Below are positions 18,094 to 26,656 of a DNA stretch of 64,000 bases, piece after piece. Position numbers and translations under genes: made by a program. The stretch is from assembly GCF_016735695.1 (NCBI RefSeq), contig NZ_JAERQD010000011.1, forward strand, positions 82,333 through 146,332, given 5' to 3'. How positions within the stretch are numbered: the first letter of the stretch is position 1; every line of letters starts with the position of its first letter. The notes below the pieces were generated by a model that was given only the letters and a program-made list of their open reading frames with translations, was not told the origin of the DNA and did no database searches. This stretch comes from Microvirga zambiensis WSM3693. Lineage in GTDB: Bacteria; Pseudomonadota; Alphaproteobacteria; Rhizobiales; Beijerinckiaceae.

Positions 18094-19387
18094 AGCCCCT
18101 CATGTCCGAGACCCGCACCGCCGTGATCGGCGCCCTCATCGTGGCCTTGGGCTCTGTCAGCATGGCTCTTTACACACCCGCGATGCCCACGCTCGTCGAG
18201 GTGCTGCAAACCACGCCGGCAGCAATCAAGATGTCGTTGTCGGTCTATCTGTTCGGCTTCGCCTTTGCCCAGTTGGTCTGCGGACCCCTCTCTGATGCCT
18301 TCGGCCGGCGTCCGATCGCGCTCGGATTCTTCTCCATCTATGTCGTGGGCAGTGTCATCGCCGTCTTTCGCCCTCGATCATCTGGCTCCTGATTGGGCGG
18401 GCCCTCCAGGGCGTCGGCGTCGCCGCGGGGGTGGCGATCTCGCGAGCGATCGTGCGCGACCAGTTCACCGGCCAGAGCTCCGCACGCATCATGAACCTGA
18501 TCGGCCTGATGCTCGCGGTGGGACCGGCAGTCTCGCCGATCATCGGTGGCATGCTCCTGAGCACCCTCGGCTGGCATTCGATCTTTCTCGTCATGGTGGT
18601 CTACGGCATCGTCGCCTTGCTGGTGATGGCGGTTTGGTGCGTCGAGACCAATTCCGCCCCTGATCCCACTCAGGCCTATCCGGGTCAGGTCCTGCGGAAC
18701 TACGCCAGGCTCCTCAGGGACAGAGGCTTCATGCAGGGAAGTCTTGTCCTGGGATGCGCTGTCGGCGCGTTCTACACCATGGCGGTCGTCCTACCCTTCG
18801 TCTTGATGGAGAAGATCGGCCTGACACCAACCCAGTTCGGTCTCGTGATGCTGGCGCAGCCCTGCTTCTATGCCCTCGGGGCAGCAATAACGGGCCGACT
18901 GCTGCGTCGGATTGAAGTCATGCGTCTGGTTCCGAGCGGGCTGATCCTCATTGCGGTTTCAGCCATCGGGTTTTGCCTTGGCCTGCGCCTTTTGCCGCTC
19001 TCCTTGTATACGGCTATGGGCCCAGTTCTGATCTGGGCCTTCGGCAGTGCACTGGTGATCCCAGGTGCGACCACGGCAGCCCTGGCAGGATTTCCGAAGG
19101 TCGCCGGTGCAGCCTCGGCTCTGGCCGGCTTTCTGCAGATCGGTGTTGGCCTTGCTGGAACTGCGGTTGCGGCGCTTCTCTTCAGCGATCCCCTGACGGC
19201 GCTGGCGACGGTGATGCCCAGCATGGCTCTGCTCGCGATGCTGGCGCACTTTGCTCTCGCCTCAAAGCGCAAAAGCCGATCGTTCGCTGTCGCCCCGGAG
19301 GAACTGGAAAGGGCAGTCGATCCGGCGGGAGCCGTGGGCGCTGGCGGAGAGGAGATCGAACGGGGAGTGCACCGGGACAGACCGTGA
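18090..19387 (+). pseudogene. Bcr/CflA-family MFS drug exporter, frameshifted
   Basis: A 12-span drug/H+ antiporter of the Bcr/CflA group split by one frameshift. The first part (18090-18392) carries the spans MALYTPAMPTLVEVLQTTPA and VYLFGFAFAQLVCGPLSDAF and the GRRP loop, then runs out of frame at about 18370. The correct continuation (PSIIWLLIGRALQGVGVAAG) lies one frame over and runs to 19387 with the remaining spans. Deleting one base near the TTTCGCCC run explains it. The C-terminal 40 residues are charged. If real, the MarR regulator upstream now controls a broken gene; if a read error, the exporter is intact at about 430 residues. Confidence 0.85.
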
Positions 19388-19617
19388 TGCGAGCCTCGGA
19401 CGGATCATACGTATCTGCAGGAGTTCTGAGTTTGGGGCGTGCACAGCGTACTATCACTATCGCGGGAGTACGCAGCGACCAGAGGCCGAGGAACTCCTAG
19501 CCGCAGGCGTACTCGACATTTCCTCTGAGTGATCAGAGATTGACTCGAGGGCGGATCGATGTTTGCCATGGAGGCGGCATAGTGCATTTCTACTCATCAT
19601 CGGTCAAAGAGTAGCCC

Positions 19618-20055
19618 ATGAACACGTCGCCATGCTGGACCCTCTTTATCGCCCGTCCCGGAAATGAGCGACGGCATGTCATCAGGGATCCTCAAGGCAA
19701 GCCCCGGCTCATCTTCGGCGACGACGATGGCACGCGGATCAACGATCATCTCGCCAAGTACCTTGTCGAGAGCCTGAATGAGGATCTCCGTCCGGAAGAC
19801 CCGAACCCGGATGAGGGTTGGTTCTTAGAGCGCCGAGGATCCGACGAGCAGGATCCGGCCATTCTCATTCGCGACCCTGATTTCGAGATCCGGCTCGAGA
19901 TCCTCGACACGGAGAACGACGAACAGGATCAGGCACTGGGGCGAAGGATCGTGGCGCTAATCAACACCTACTTCGTTCACAAAAAAGGGGCGCGTCCAGG
20001 CACGTCGTCTTCCCAATCACCATCGGGAAAGCCGCGGACCGGATCTGAGCGCTGA
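19618..20055 (+). CDS. hypothetical acidic protein
   Basis: A 145-residue soluble protein, strongly acidic in the middle (ILDTENDEQDQALGRRIVAL, DPNPDEGWFLERRGSDEQD). It starts CWTLFIARPGNERRHVIRDP, which looks like a beta strand pair. No domain recognised. ATG 19618 follows a weak ribosome region. It stands between the MFS gene and a small secreted peptide gene. Confidence 0.5.
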   Translation: MNTSPCWTLFIARPGNERRHVIRDPQGKPRLIFGDDDGTRINDHLAKYLVESLNEDLRPEDPNPDEGWFLERRGSDEQDPAILIRDPDFEIRLEILDTENDEQDQALGRRIVALINTYFVHKKGARPGTSSSQSPSGKPRTGSER

Positions 20056-20206
20056 ATGATTGAGGATTAGGGGTCCAACTCTGCCCTTCCGCATCAAAAT
20101 GCGGCTTGAATGTGGCGAAATTCAGCTGTATTTGTGTTTATTGGTGGTCGATGAGCCGGCTCACCCTCCACCTAGCCAACGTCCTTCCATTCGGGTCCCA
20201 AATCTC

Positions 20207-20377
20207 ATGAAGCTTCTCATTGCATTCGCCTTCGGGGCAGCCTTCGTGCTCTCTCCGCTGGCCTCCGTGTCGTCTGCCAAAGCCTGCACCAACTCCTACG
20301 ACACCGCTAAGGATGGTTCCAACTGTGGTGGCCGCGCAGCGGGCTGCAAGCAAGGTGGCCGCAGCGGCTATTGCTAG
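20207..20377 (+). CDS. small secreted cysteine-containing peptide
   Basis: A 56-residue product from ATG 20207: a signal peptide (MKLLIAFAFGAAFVLSPLAS, cleavage near SSAKA) followed by a 30-residue mature peptide with four cysteines (CTNSYDTAKDGSNCGGRAAGC, then SGYC). It should be exported and could form two disulfides in the periplasm. No family recognised. The longer frame upstream has no signal logic. A terminator follows at 20466-20490. Confidence 0.5.
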   Translation: MKLLIAFAFGAAFVLSPLASVSSAKACTNSYDTAKDGSNCGGRAAGCKQGGRSGYC

Positions 20378-20465
20378 CCCGAATTCGAGCCTCAGCAGCT
20401 GGGCTTTAGCACGGCACACTGTGAGGGAAGCTGTCAGCATATAGCCCTCCATGGAGTCCGAAGTG

Positions 20466-20490
20466 CCCGTGGGACCATCCCACGGGTATT
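20466..20490 (+). terminator. rho-independent terminator
   Basis: CCCGTGGG and CCCACGGG pair perfectly around a five-base loop, with TATTTC after the stem. It ends transcription from the small secreted peptide gene and separates it from the nuclease gene at 20542. Confidence 0.65.
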
Positions 20491-20541
20491 TCTATGTTGG
20501 TTAAATCGATTGTATTTCTTGCCCTACGCCGAAGCGATCCG

Positions 20542-21240
20542 ATGATCAGAGCCTCGTTTATTGTTGTCTGCCTCACTCTATTAGCGACCCCACTCGCGGC
20601 CGCACCACTTGTCGGGCGAGCAAGTGTCACAGACGGTGACACACTTGACATTCGAGGCGAACGCATCCGCCTCCACGGAGTGGACGCACCTGAGAGCGCC
20701 CAGCTGTGTCAGGATAAGGATGGCACGACGTATCGGTGCGGCCAAAAGGCAGCGCTCGCCCTCTCCGACAAGATTGGGACAGCAAACGTGTCTTGCGAAG
20801 GAAAAGACATCGACCGCTATCAACGTACAGTCGCAGTATGCTCGATGAACGGAGAAGATTTGAACGCGTGGCTTGTTCGCGAAGGGCATGCCATGGCCTA
20901 CCGTCAGTATGGCACGGACTATATTGCGGAGGAGGATAAGGCTCGGGCCGCCAAGCGGGGACTATGGGCCGGCATCTTCACTCCTCCGTGGGATTGGCGG
21001 AAAGGCAAGCGTGATGAAAACTCATCTGCGAGGCCGCCCCTGAACAATGCGTCACAAGAGTCCGCTGATGGGCAAGGCTGCCAGATCAAGGGAAACATCA
21101 ATCGAAAAGGTGACAGGATCTATCACCTTCCCGGCAGCCGTGACTATGAGCGTACGGTACTGAATCTCGCGGCCGGCGAGCGCTGGTTCTGTTCAGAGGC
21201 GGAAGCTACGCGTGCAGGATGGCGGCCGCCGGGGCGCTAG
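20542..21240 (+). CDS. secreted thermonuclease-family protein (SNase fold)
   Basis: About 232 residues from ATG 20542. Signal peptide ASFIVVCLTLLATPLAAAP, then a staphylococcal-nuclease domain with the calcium/active-site elements ASVTDGDTLDI, the key RIRLHGVDAPE segment (catalytic Arg and Glu equivalents), DRYQRTVAVC (second Arg) and AKRGLWAG. A C-terminal segment (CQIKGNINRKGDRIYHLPGS, then RWFCSEAEATRAGWRPPGR) is the short GxYHxPG-type cap often found after secreted SNase domains. It should degrade nucleic acids in the periplasm or outside. It stands alone, 213 bases before the Hxs operon. Confidence 0.85.
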   Translation: MIRASFIVVCLTLLATPLAAAPLVGRASVTDGDTLDIRGERIRLHGVDAPESAQLCQDKDGTTYRCGQKAALALSDKIGTANVSCEGKDIDRYQRTVAVCSMNGEDLNAWLVREGHAMAYRQYGTDYIAEEDKARAAKRGLWAGIFTPPWDWRKGKRDENSSARPPLNNASQESADGQGCQIKGNINRKGDRIYHLPGSRDYERTVLNLAAGERWFCSEAEATRAGWRPPGR

Positions 21241-21453
21241 GGGTAATCTTGCACATTAAGATTCCAGCGGAGTGCGCCTCTCAGACTTGATACTGCCTCG
21301 GACAGTGAGATTTCCGAAAGCCTCCTCCTAAAGACGAACAACATAAGTAGTTTTCATTCTTACTTGATCCTTCGATACTGTTTCTTGTTCGAAATGCCGT
21401 CCCATTTCAAATTCTGTTACTCCAATCCCTCCTGACGCATAGTTTTCGTTCCC

Positions 21454-21777
21454 ATGTCCTGCCCCATTGCTGACCCCACAACCGAAACACATGCCATCGA
21501 GGTCGACCCCAACGTCCATCCCCGGCAAGCGGTTCTCAGAGCCTGTTACTGGCTCTCTCATGAGGCCGAGATTGATATTGCTACGGTCGATGAGGGCCAG
21601 CTTCGGATAACCCTGCGCTGCCGAAATGGCCAATCTGCATCCAGCCTGGTCCATAGGCTGCAATCAGCTCTCATCGATTTCAGCCTTCGGATGGATATCG
21701 AGAGCCAGACCTCTAATCTGAGGGAACGCATCTGGCAGACCGCGTTCAGCGAAACACTGGGTGCCAAGCCCTTATGA
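21454..21777 (+). CDS. hxsD: His-Xaa-Ser system protein HxsD
   Basis: A 107-residue cytoplasmic protein recognised by its context and its pattern: VDPNVHPRQAVLRACYWLSH at the start, a central beta region (IATVDEGQLRITLRC) and the helical end SALIDFSLRMDIESQTSNLR followed by ERIWQTAFSETL. HxsD has no known activity but always accompanies the two radical SAM enzymes of the Hxs system and is probably a helper or recognition subunit (inference). Its TGA overlaps an ATG at 21774 that begins hxsB (ATGA), so the operon starts here. About 213 bases upstream are free for a promoter. Confidence 0.85.
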   Translation: MSCPIADPTTETHAIEVDPNVHPRQAVLRACYWLSHEAEIDIATVDEGQLRITLRCRNGQSASSLVHRLQSALIDFSLRMDIESQTSNLRERIWQTAFSETLGAKPL

Positions 21778-23251
21778 GCGAGCAATACCCAAAGCACGCA
21801 GCCGCTCCAGCTGGGCACTACGGTCATCTGCCCTTCAGATTTAAGTCGATGCAGGGCGGGTCCTCGTGACTTCGGAGGCCGGTGATTTCCAAGTCCTCGA
21901 CGAAGCTACGTTCGCGTCGTTCGCTCGACGAGAGCCATTGATCGACAAGACTACGCTGAGAAATCTGGAGGCGAAGCATCTTCTCTACAAGACCTCTCCG
22001 GAAACAGCGGTCCGCCTTCTAGCGACGAAACTGCGCACGAGAAAGTCCTTTCTTCGCGGCGGACCATCGCTGCATATCTTCGTCGTGACGCTCGGTTGCG
22101 ATCATGGTTGTCATTACTGCCAGGTGTCGCGCCGATTGCACTCGGGCGGGCGCTATGACATGTCACTCGAGACGGCCGCTGCGGCCGTGGATCGCCTATT
22201 CGATAGCCCCTCACCCAATCTTACTGTCGAATTCCAAGGCGGCGAGCCGCTCTTAGCCTTCCCAGTCATTCGGCACATTGTTGAGCTCATCCAAGCTCGA
22301 AATGTTCACGAGGGTCGTCAGATCGTCTTTACGATCACGTCGACACTGCACCACCTGACTGATGAAATCCTTGACTTCATGCGTATTCATGATTTCCAGG
22401 TTTCGACGTCCCTGGATGGTCCACGTGACCTTCATGACGCGAATAGACCGCTTCCAGGTGGAGGCGCCCATGAGCTGACCATCGAGGGCATCCAACGCGC
22501 GCGCCAAGCTCTTGGACAGGGCAGCGTATCTGCACTCACCACGCTCACTCGGCGCAGTCTCGAGCGTCCGAACGAGATTGTCGATGAGTATGTAAGGCTT
22601 GGCTTTCGATCCATCTTCTTGCGACCACTCAGCCCTTATGGGTTTGCAAAGAAGTCAGAGCGTCGACTTGGCTATACGGTGGAGGATTACCTGCGCTTCT
22701 ACCGCGCCGCCCTTGGCTACATCCTCGAGATAAATCGGAACGGCCACCTCATCGAAGAGGCGTACGCCAAAATTCTGCTCTCCAGCATTCTGACGCCATT
22801 CCCGACCACCTATGTCGATTTACGCTCTCCCGTCGGCAGCGGCTTTGGAACCCTCGTGTACAATTACGATGGCGGCGTCTATGCGTCCGATGAGGGGCGC
22901 ATGCTCAAGGAGCTTGGCAACGATACCCTGCGTGTTGGCTCGGTCACTGACGCGTACCAAACGCTCATGAGATCCCCGGCGATGGAGCTCTTGGCAGCGT
23001 CTGGGCTTTCCGAAACCTTACCCGGATGTTCCGACTGCGCCTTCGTGCCCTATTGTGGTCCCGATCCGGCCGGCTCCCTCTCCCGGCACGGTGATCCTGT
23101 CGGGCATAGAGCGGAGAGCGAGCACTGCCAGCGGCACACGGGGCTCTTCGAAATCCTCTTCGATCATCTGGCCAACGGAGACTCTGCGACGTTGGAGATT
23201 TTTGACAACTGGGTCCACGGCGTTCCCCCTGTCGTCAAGGCAGCAAATTGA
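21774..23251 (+). CDS. hxsB: radical SAM maturase HxsB, apparent frameshift after codon 30
   Basis: Radical SAM enzyme predicted to modify the His-Xaa-Ser repeats of HxsA. The iron-sulfur motif is CDHGCHYC (CxxxCxxC); FQGGEPLLAF follows, and C-terminal cysteines (LPGCSDCAFVPYCG, GDPVGHRAESEHC) form a SPASM-like cluster site. The uninterrupted frame begins at GTG 21866, but the natural start is ATG 21774, overlapping hxsD: it encodes HYGHLPFRFKSMQGGSS, the conserved HxsB N-terminus, then stops at TGA 21867. One missing base at about 21855-21865 joins it to VTSEAGDFQVL. So this is a real one-base deletion, a read error, or a gene now starting at GTG 21866. The rest is intact. Confidence 0.88.
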
Positions 23252-23252
23252 T

Positions 23253-24428
23253 ATGGCTCTCCCGCTGCATACAAGAGGGACGGTAACTGATCTTGGAGCC
23301 TCGGTGCTCTACAAGGTGCTTTCCTTAGCCGACGCCCTCAGCCAAGACTTTCCACTCTCAAAGGTGATGGTCGATCTGCGTTCACTTGACGGCGTCGACC
23401 TCGATGCGTTGGGTTCCATCGGGGCCGGCGCAATTCTCCGTGTCGATGGTGACCTTGCGTCGCCGCTCCCGATGCTTCACTCGCTCACGATGCCCGAAGT
23501 TGTCGCTTCCGGGGACGTTATCCGAGTCCACCCGTCGGGCCAAGTGAATGTCCTCTATCGGCGCGGCGCGAACGCGAACACACTGTTTGCAACGGAGCGA
23601 TGCAACAGCCGGTGCCTTATGTGCAGTCAGCCACCGCACGAGGAGGATGATAGCTGGCGGATCGGCGAGATGATCGACCTGCTTCAACTGATCGATCATG
23701 ACCTGCCGGTTCTCGGAATTACGGGAGGTGAGCCATGTCTTCTCGGTGAGGGCTTGGTCGAAGTTCTGAGAGCAGCAAAACGATACCTGCCGAATACGGT
23801 CCTGCACATACTCACAAACGGGCGTCTGTTTTCAGATCGCGCATTTGTTCGTTCATTTGACCAAGCGGCAGGTCAAGTCGTGTGGGCTGTTCCAGTCTAT
23901 TCCGATAATGCAATAGATCACGATTATGTCGTTCAGGCGGATGGTGCCTTCAATGAAACCTTGAATGGGCTCCATAATCTCGCGGAGCGCGGCCATCGGG
24001 TCGAAATCCGCTGTGTTCTGCATCGTCAGACGGTCCATCGCCTACGAGAGCTTGCTGACTTCGCTTATTGGAACCTGCCGTTTGCAGAGCATGTGGCCCT
24101 TATGGGACTTGAACCCATGGGATATGCCCGCTCCAACCGGGACGTCCTCTGGATTGATCAGCTCGAGTACGCCGACACCTTGAACCAAGCCGCAGCCTAC
24201 CTGTGGCGCCGGGGGATAGCCGTGTCGATCTACAACATTCCTCTCTGTGTCCTTCCGGACCAGGCGCGACCGTTTGCCCGGAAAAGCATTTCCGACTGGA
24301 AGAACGTTTTCGCCCCTGAGTGTCAAGGCTGCACGTTGCAAGATTCCTGCTGCGGGTTCTTCAGATCGGCCGGCGACGGATGGCGGAGCAGGGGCATCCA
24401 GCCGGTTGGATTGAGAGCAATCGCATGA
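23253..24428 (+). CDS. hxsC: radical SAM maturase HxsC
   Basis: A 391-residue radical SAM protein, the second maturase of the Hxs system. The cluster motif CNSRCLMCSQPP (CxxxCxxC followed by SQPP) is the HxsC hallmark. ITGGEPCLLGEGL is the SAM-binding GGE segment, and late cysteines (CQGCTLQDSCCGFF) suggest an auxiliary cluster. Residues 1 to about 110 form a separate N-terminal domain (LGASVLYKVLSLADALSQD). It starts one base after the hxsB stop and overlaps hxsA by ATGA, so expression is tightly coupled. The chemistry done on the His-Xaa-Ser repeats is not established. Confidence 0.92.
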   Translation: MALPLHTRGTVTDLGASVLYKVLSLADALSQDFPLSKVMVDLRSLDGVDLDALGSIGAGAILRVDGDLASPLPMLHSLTMPEVVASGDVIRVHPSGQVNVLYRRGANANTLFATERCNSRCLMCSQPPHEEDDSWRIGEMIDLLQLIDHDLPVLGITGGEPCLLGEGLVEVLRAAKRYLPNTVLHILTNGRLFSDRAFVRSFDQAAGQVVWAVPVYSDNAIDHDYVVQADGAFNETLNGLHNLAERGHRVEIRCVLHRQTVHRLRELADFAYWNLPFAEHVALMGLEPMGYARSNRDVLWIDQLEYADTLNQAAAYLWRRGIAVSIYNIPLCVLPDQARPFARKSISDWKNVFAPECQGCTLQDSCCGFFRSAGDGWRSRGIQPVGLRAIA

Positions 24429-25219
24429 CGAGGAACTGGTCCGCATTTATCAAAAACGTTCTGGCCTGGGCAATGCCGGCGACTGCGGTCGCGACGGTCT
24501 GGTCACCAGCAGATGCTGCCGTGACGGCACTACCTGAGGGCGTCGCCGGCTCGGATCCAGGCTCGCAAGGTCGTCCCCTGACGTTCGAGCGTCCGAATTA
24601 CATCGACGGTCGGCAACTCTATGCTGGACACCGCAGCCATTCGAGCCATCGCAGCCACTCAAGTCATAGCAGTCACAGCAGTCATTATTCCGGCTCCGGC
24701 GGAGGCTACACCTCCTCACCTCCTCCGATTTACAGTCCTCCGCCACCACCGGTCTATAATCCACCGCCTGTCTACTCCCCACCACCACCCAACCCGTATG
24801 GCGCCCCTTCTGTAGGGGGAGGATCTACGCCATCGGCTGGTTCGGCAGGTGCAGGGCAGACAAGGACTGCACCCGGACTTTACATTCCCAAACCACCGCC
24901 GAACCCAGCGAGTAATGCCGGCGCCGCCATTCGTCCGCTGTCACCGCCAGTCAGCGGTATGACACCGACGCAGCCTGCGCCCGGCACCAGCAATGCTGGC
25001 TCTCCTGGAACTGTCGCATCGCGGCCGGTGCCGGCAGAGGTCATGGTGATGCGTGTCCAAGTCGAGTTGCGTGCCCGTGGCTCCTACTACGGTCCCATTG
25101 ACGGTCGACTATCAGCGGATACGCAGTCCGCCATTCGAGCGTTCCAAACTGCGCAACAACTCCGAGCGACTGGCTATATGGACAACGAGACGCTGGCTCG
25201 GCTTGGGATTGCTTATTGA
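24425..25219 (+). CDS. hxsA: His-Xaa-Ser repeat protein HxsA, substrate of the maturases
   Basis: A 264-residue exported protein. Residues 1 to about 42 are a signal peptide (VLAWAMPATAVATVWSPADA). Residues about 70-91 hold seven consecutive His-x-Ser triplets (HRS HSS HRS HSS HSS HSS HYS), the presumed modification site. A tyrosine/proline-rich, flexible region follows (PPPIYSPPPPPVYNPPP and similar). The last 60 residues are a peptidoglycan-binding domain (VELRARGSYYGPIDGRLSAD, TQSAIRAFQ). The modified repeats would therefore be held at the cell wall. ATG 24425 overlaps the hxsC stop; the longer upstream frame is not used. What the modification does is unknown. Confidence 0.9.
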   Translation: MTRNWSAFIKNVLAWAMPATAVATVWSPADAAVTALPEGVAGSDPGSQGRPLTFERPNYIDGRQLYAGHRSHSSHRSHSSHSSHSSHYSGSGGGYTSSPPPIYSPPPPPVYNPPPVYSPPPPNPYGAPSVGGGSTPSAGSAGAGQTRTAPGLYIPKPPPNPASNAGAAIRPLSPPVSGMTPTQPAPGTSNAGSPGTVASRPVPAEVMVMRVQVELRARGSYYGPIDGRLSADTQSAIRAFQTAQQLRATGYMDNETLARLGIAY

Positions 25220-25291
25220 ACGCCACCCTCCGGCACGCTCGCCCGGAGCCATAACAACTGGAATCCCGAAGGCCCGAGAGGCGCAAGTCCA

Positions 25292-26656
25292 ATGAAGATC
25301 GCTCGCCTACTTTTGATCCTTACCCTCGCTGTCGTTGTTGAGCAGGCCAAATCACAGAGCGCGTCGGAAGACTTGTCGGCGCTAGATCCAGATAACCTCC
25401 GTTGGGTAGAGCAAACATGCCCGCGCTCCTACGGCCCCTCGCTCTGGACCTCCTGCGTGACCCGGGAGATCAGAGCCCTCCGTGCTCCGGGATGGCCGGC
25501 GGTCGATGGATTGGCCTCCGAAATGCAGGAATGGGTCATGCAATCCTGCCCCATTACCTATGGGCCGCAGCTCTGGAGAAGCTGTGCGGAGCGCGAGGTA
25601 GCGGCTCTCACGACGTCCCTGCCAAACCTAGCTGATCTGTCGACCGAGTCCCGTCAGTGGATCGATCAGACTTGTCCAAAGAGCTATGGACCTCAGCTCT
25701 GGAAGTCCTGTGTCGCCCGGGAAATGGCAGCGTTGGGGCGCGCCATTAGCCAGACAGCTGAGCAAAATCGAGCTATGCTGCCCTCCCAAACGCCGTCGCT
25801 GGGAAATTCGGCGATAGCACTCGCTCGCCCAGCAACACCTCCGGGAACACCCTCAACAACCACAGATGGGGTTAAGTCCCAGGCCGCGTCCTCGCCGCCT
25901 GGCTCGCCATTGATGCTCACAGTCAGACCGGAAGGTACTGCAGTGTCCCTGCGAGATCTGGTTCGGGTTGAGGTTGCGGTGGAAGTTCAGCTTCGTCTCA
26001 AGGAGCGCGGCTTTCTCAAAACGCCCGTAATAGACGGGGTGTGGGGACCGCGATCGCGCCTTGCGCTGCGCGATTTCAAAGCGGCCAATGGACTTCCTCG
26101 GACTGATGAATGGGATGTTTCAAGCCAGTCTGCGCTTTTCGACAGCACATATGTAGGGGCGGCACAATGGTACATCGCGCCGGATCCAACCACCGATATT
26201 GAGGGCCTTTATAGGTCATTTTCGCCTGCTCTGGGGGCAACGCTGCACCCCCTCAATCCGACTGATGCGAACCTGATCCAGGCGAGGCTTTCAGAGCTAG
26301 GTTATTATCGTTATCAGCCGGAGGGAATTTGGGGGCTTGTCTCGCGATCGGCTCTCCAGGACTTCAAAGCGGCTAATGGCCTTCCAGTCGACGATGCTTG
26401 GGATGGAACCGTCGAAGCAGCTTTTCGTCAAACGCAGGTAATTCCGGCGGGAGATACACCGTTTGGCGAATGGTCAGTTGCCGGCTTCTCGTGCGCTGTG
26501 GGGATGAATCCGCGGAAGATGGTCATCTCGGCAAAAGGTGTTGCGGTGGGATCGATGATTTGTGATTTGCAAGGGCCGTTAGTTCGGTCCAACGCAGACT
26601 GGTCTGGATCGGCACTGTGCCATTTGGCTGGACGTGATTTATACCAAGCGGCGTGA
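25292..26656 (+). CDS. secreted peptidoglycan-binding protein with triple Cys repeat, C-terminus altered by IS630 insertion
   Basis: 454 residues as it now reads. A signal peptide (MKIARLLLILTLAVVVEQAK) is followed by three copies, about 43 residues apart (W38, W81, W123), of a unit with consensus W-x-x-Q-T/S-CP-x-x-YGP-x-LW-x-SC, each with two Cys and no family I recognise. Two peptidoglycan-binding domains (about 225-285 and 335-390, each with a DFKAANGLP core) precede a C-terminal Cys domain from about 395 (GEWSVAGFSC). The frame enters the IS630 element at 26642 and picks up YQAA before stopping. Without the element it would continue through 27806-27907. It lies 72 bases after hxsA on the same strand, so a cell-wall role linked to HxsA is possible. 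Confidence 0.75.
   Translation: MKIARLLLILTLAVVVEQAKSQSASEDLSALDPDNLRWVEQTCPRSYGPSLWTSCVTREIRALRAPGWPAVDGLASEMQEWVMQSCPITYGPQLWRSCAEREVAALTTSLPNLADLSTESRQWIDQTCPKSYGPQLWKSCVAREMAALGRAISQTAEQNRAMLPSQTPSLGNSAIALARPATPPGTPSTTTDGVKSQAASSPPGSPLMLTVRPEGTAVSLRDLVRVEVAVEVQLRLKERGFLKTPVIDGVWGPRSRLALRDFKAANGLPRTDEWDVSSQSALFDSTYVGAAQWYIAPDPTTDIEGLYRSFSPALGATLHPLNPTDANLIQARLSELGYYRYQPEGIWGLVSRSALQDFKAANGLPVDDAWDGTVEAAFRQTQVIPAGDTPFGEWSVAGFSCAVGMNPRKMVISAKGVAVGSMICDLQGPLVRSNADWSGSALCHLAGRDLYQAA

Noticed and set aside
24631..24690. Possible CRISPR-like short repeat
   Set aside because: The repetition is codon-level (His-x-Ser triplets of HxsA), with no spacers.
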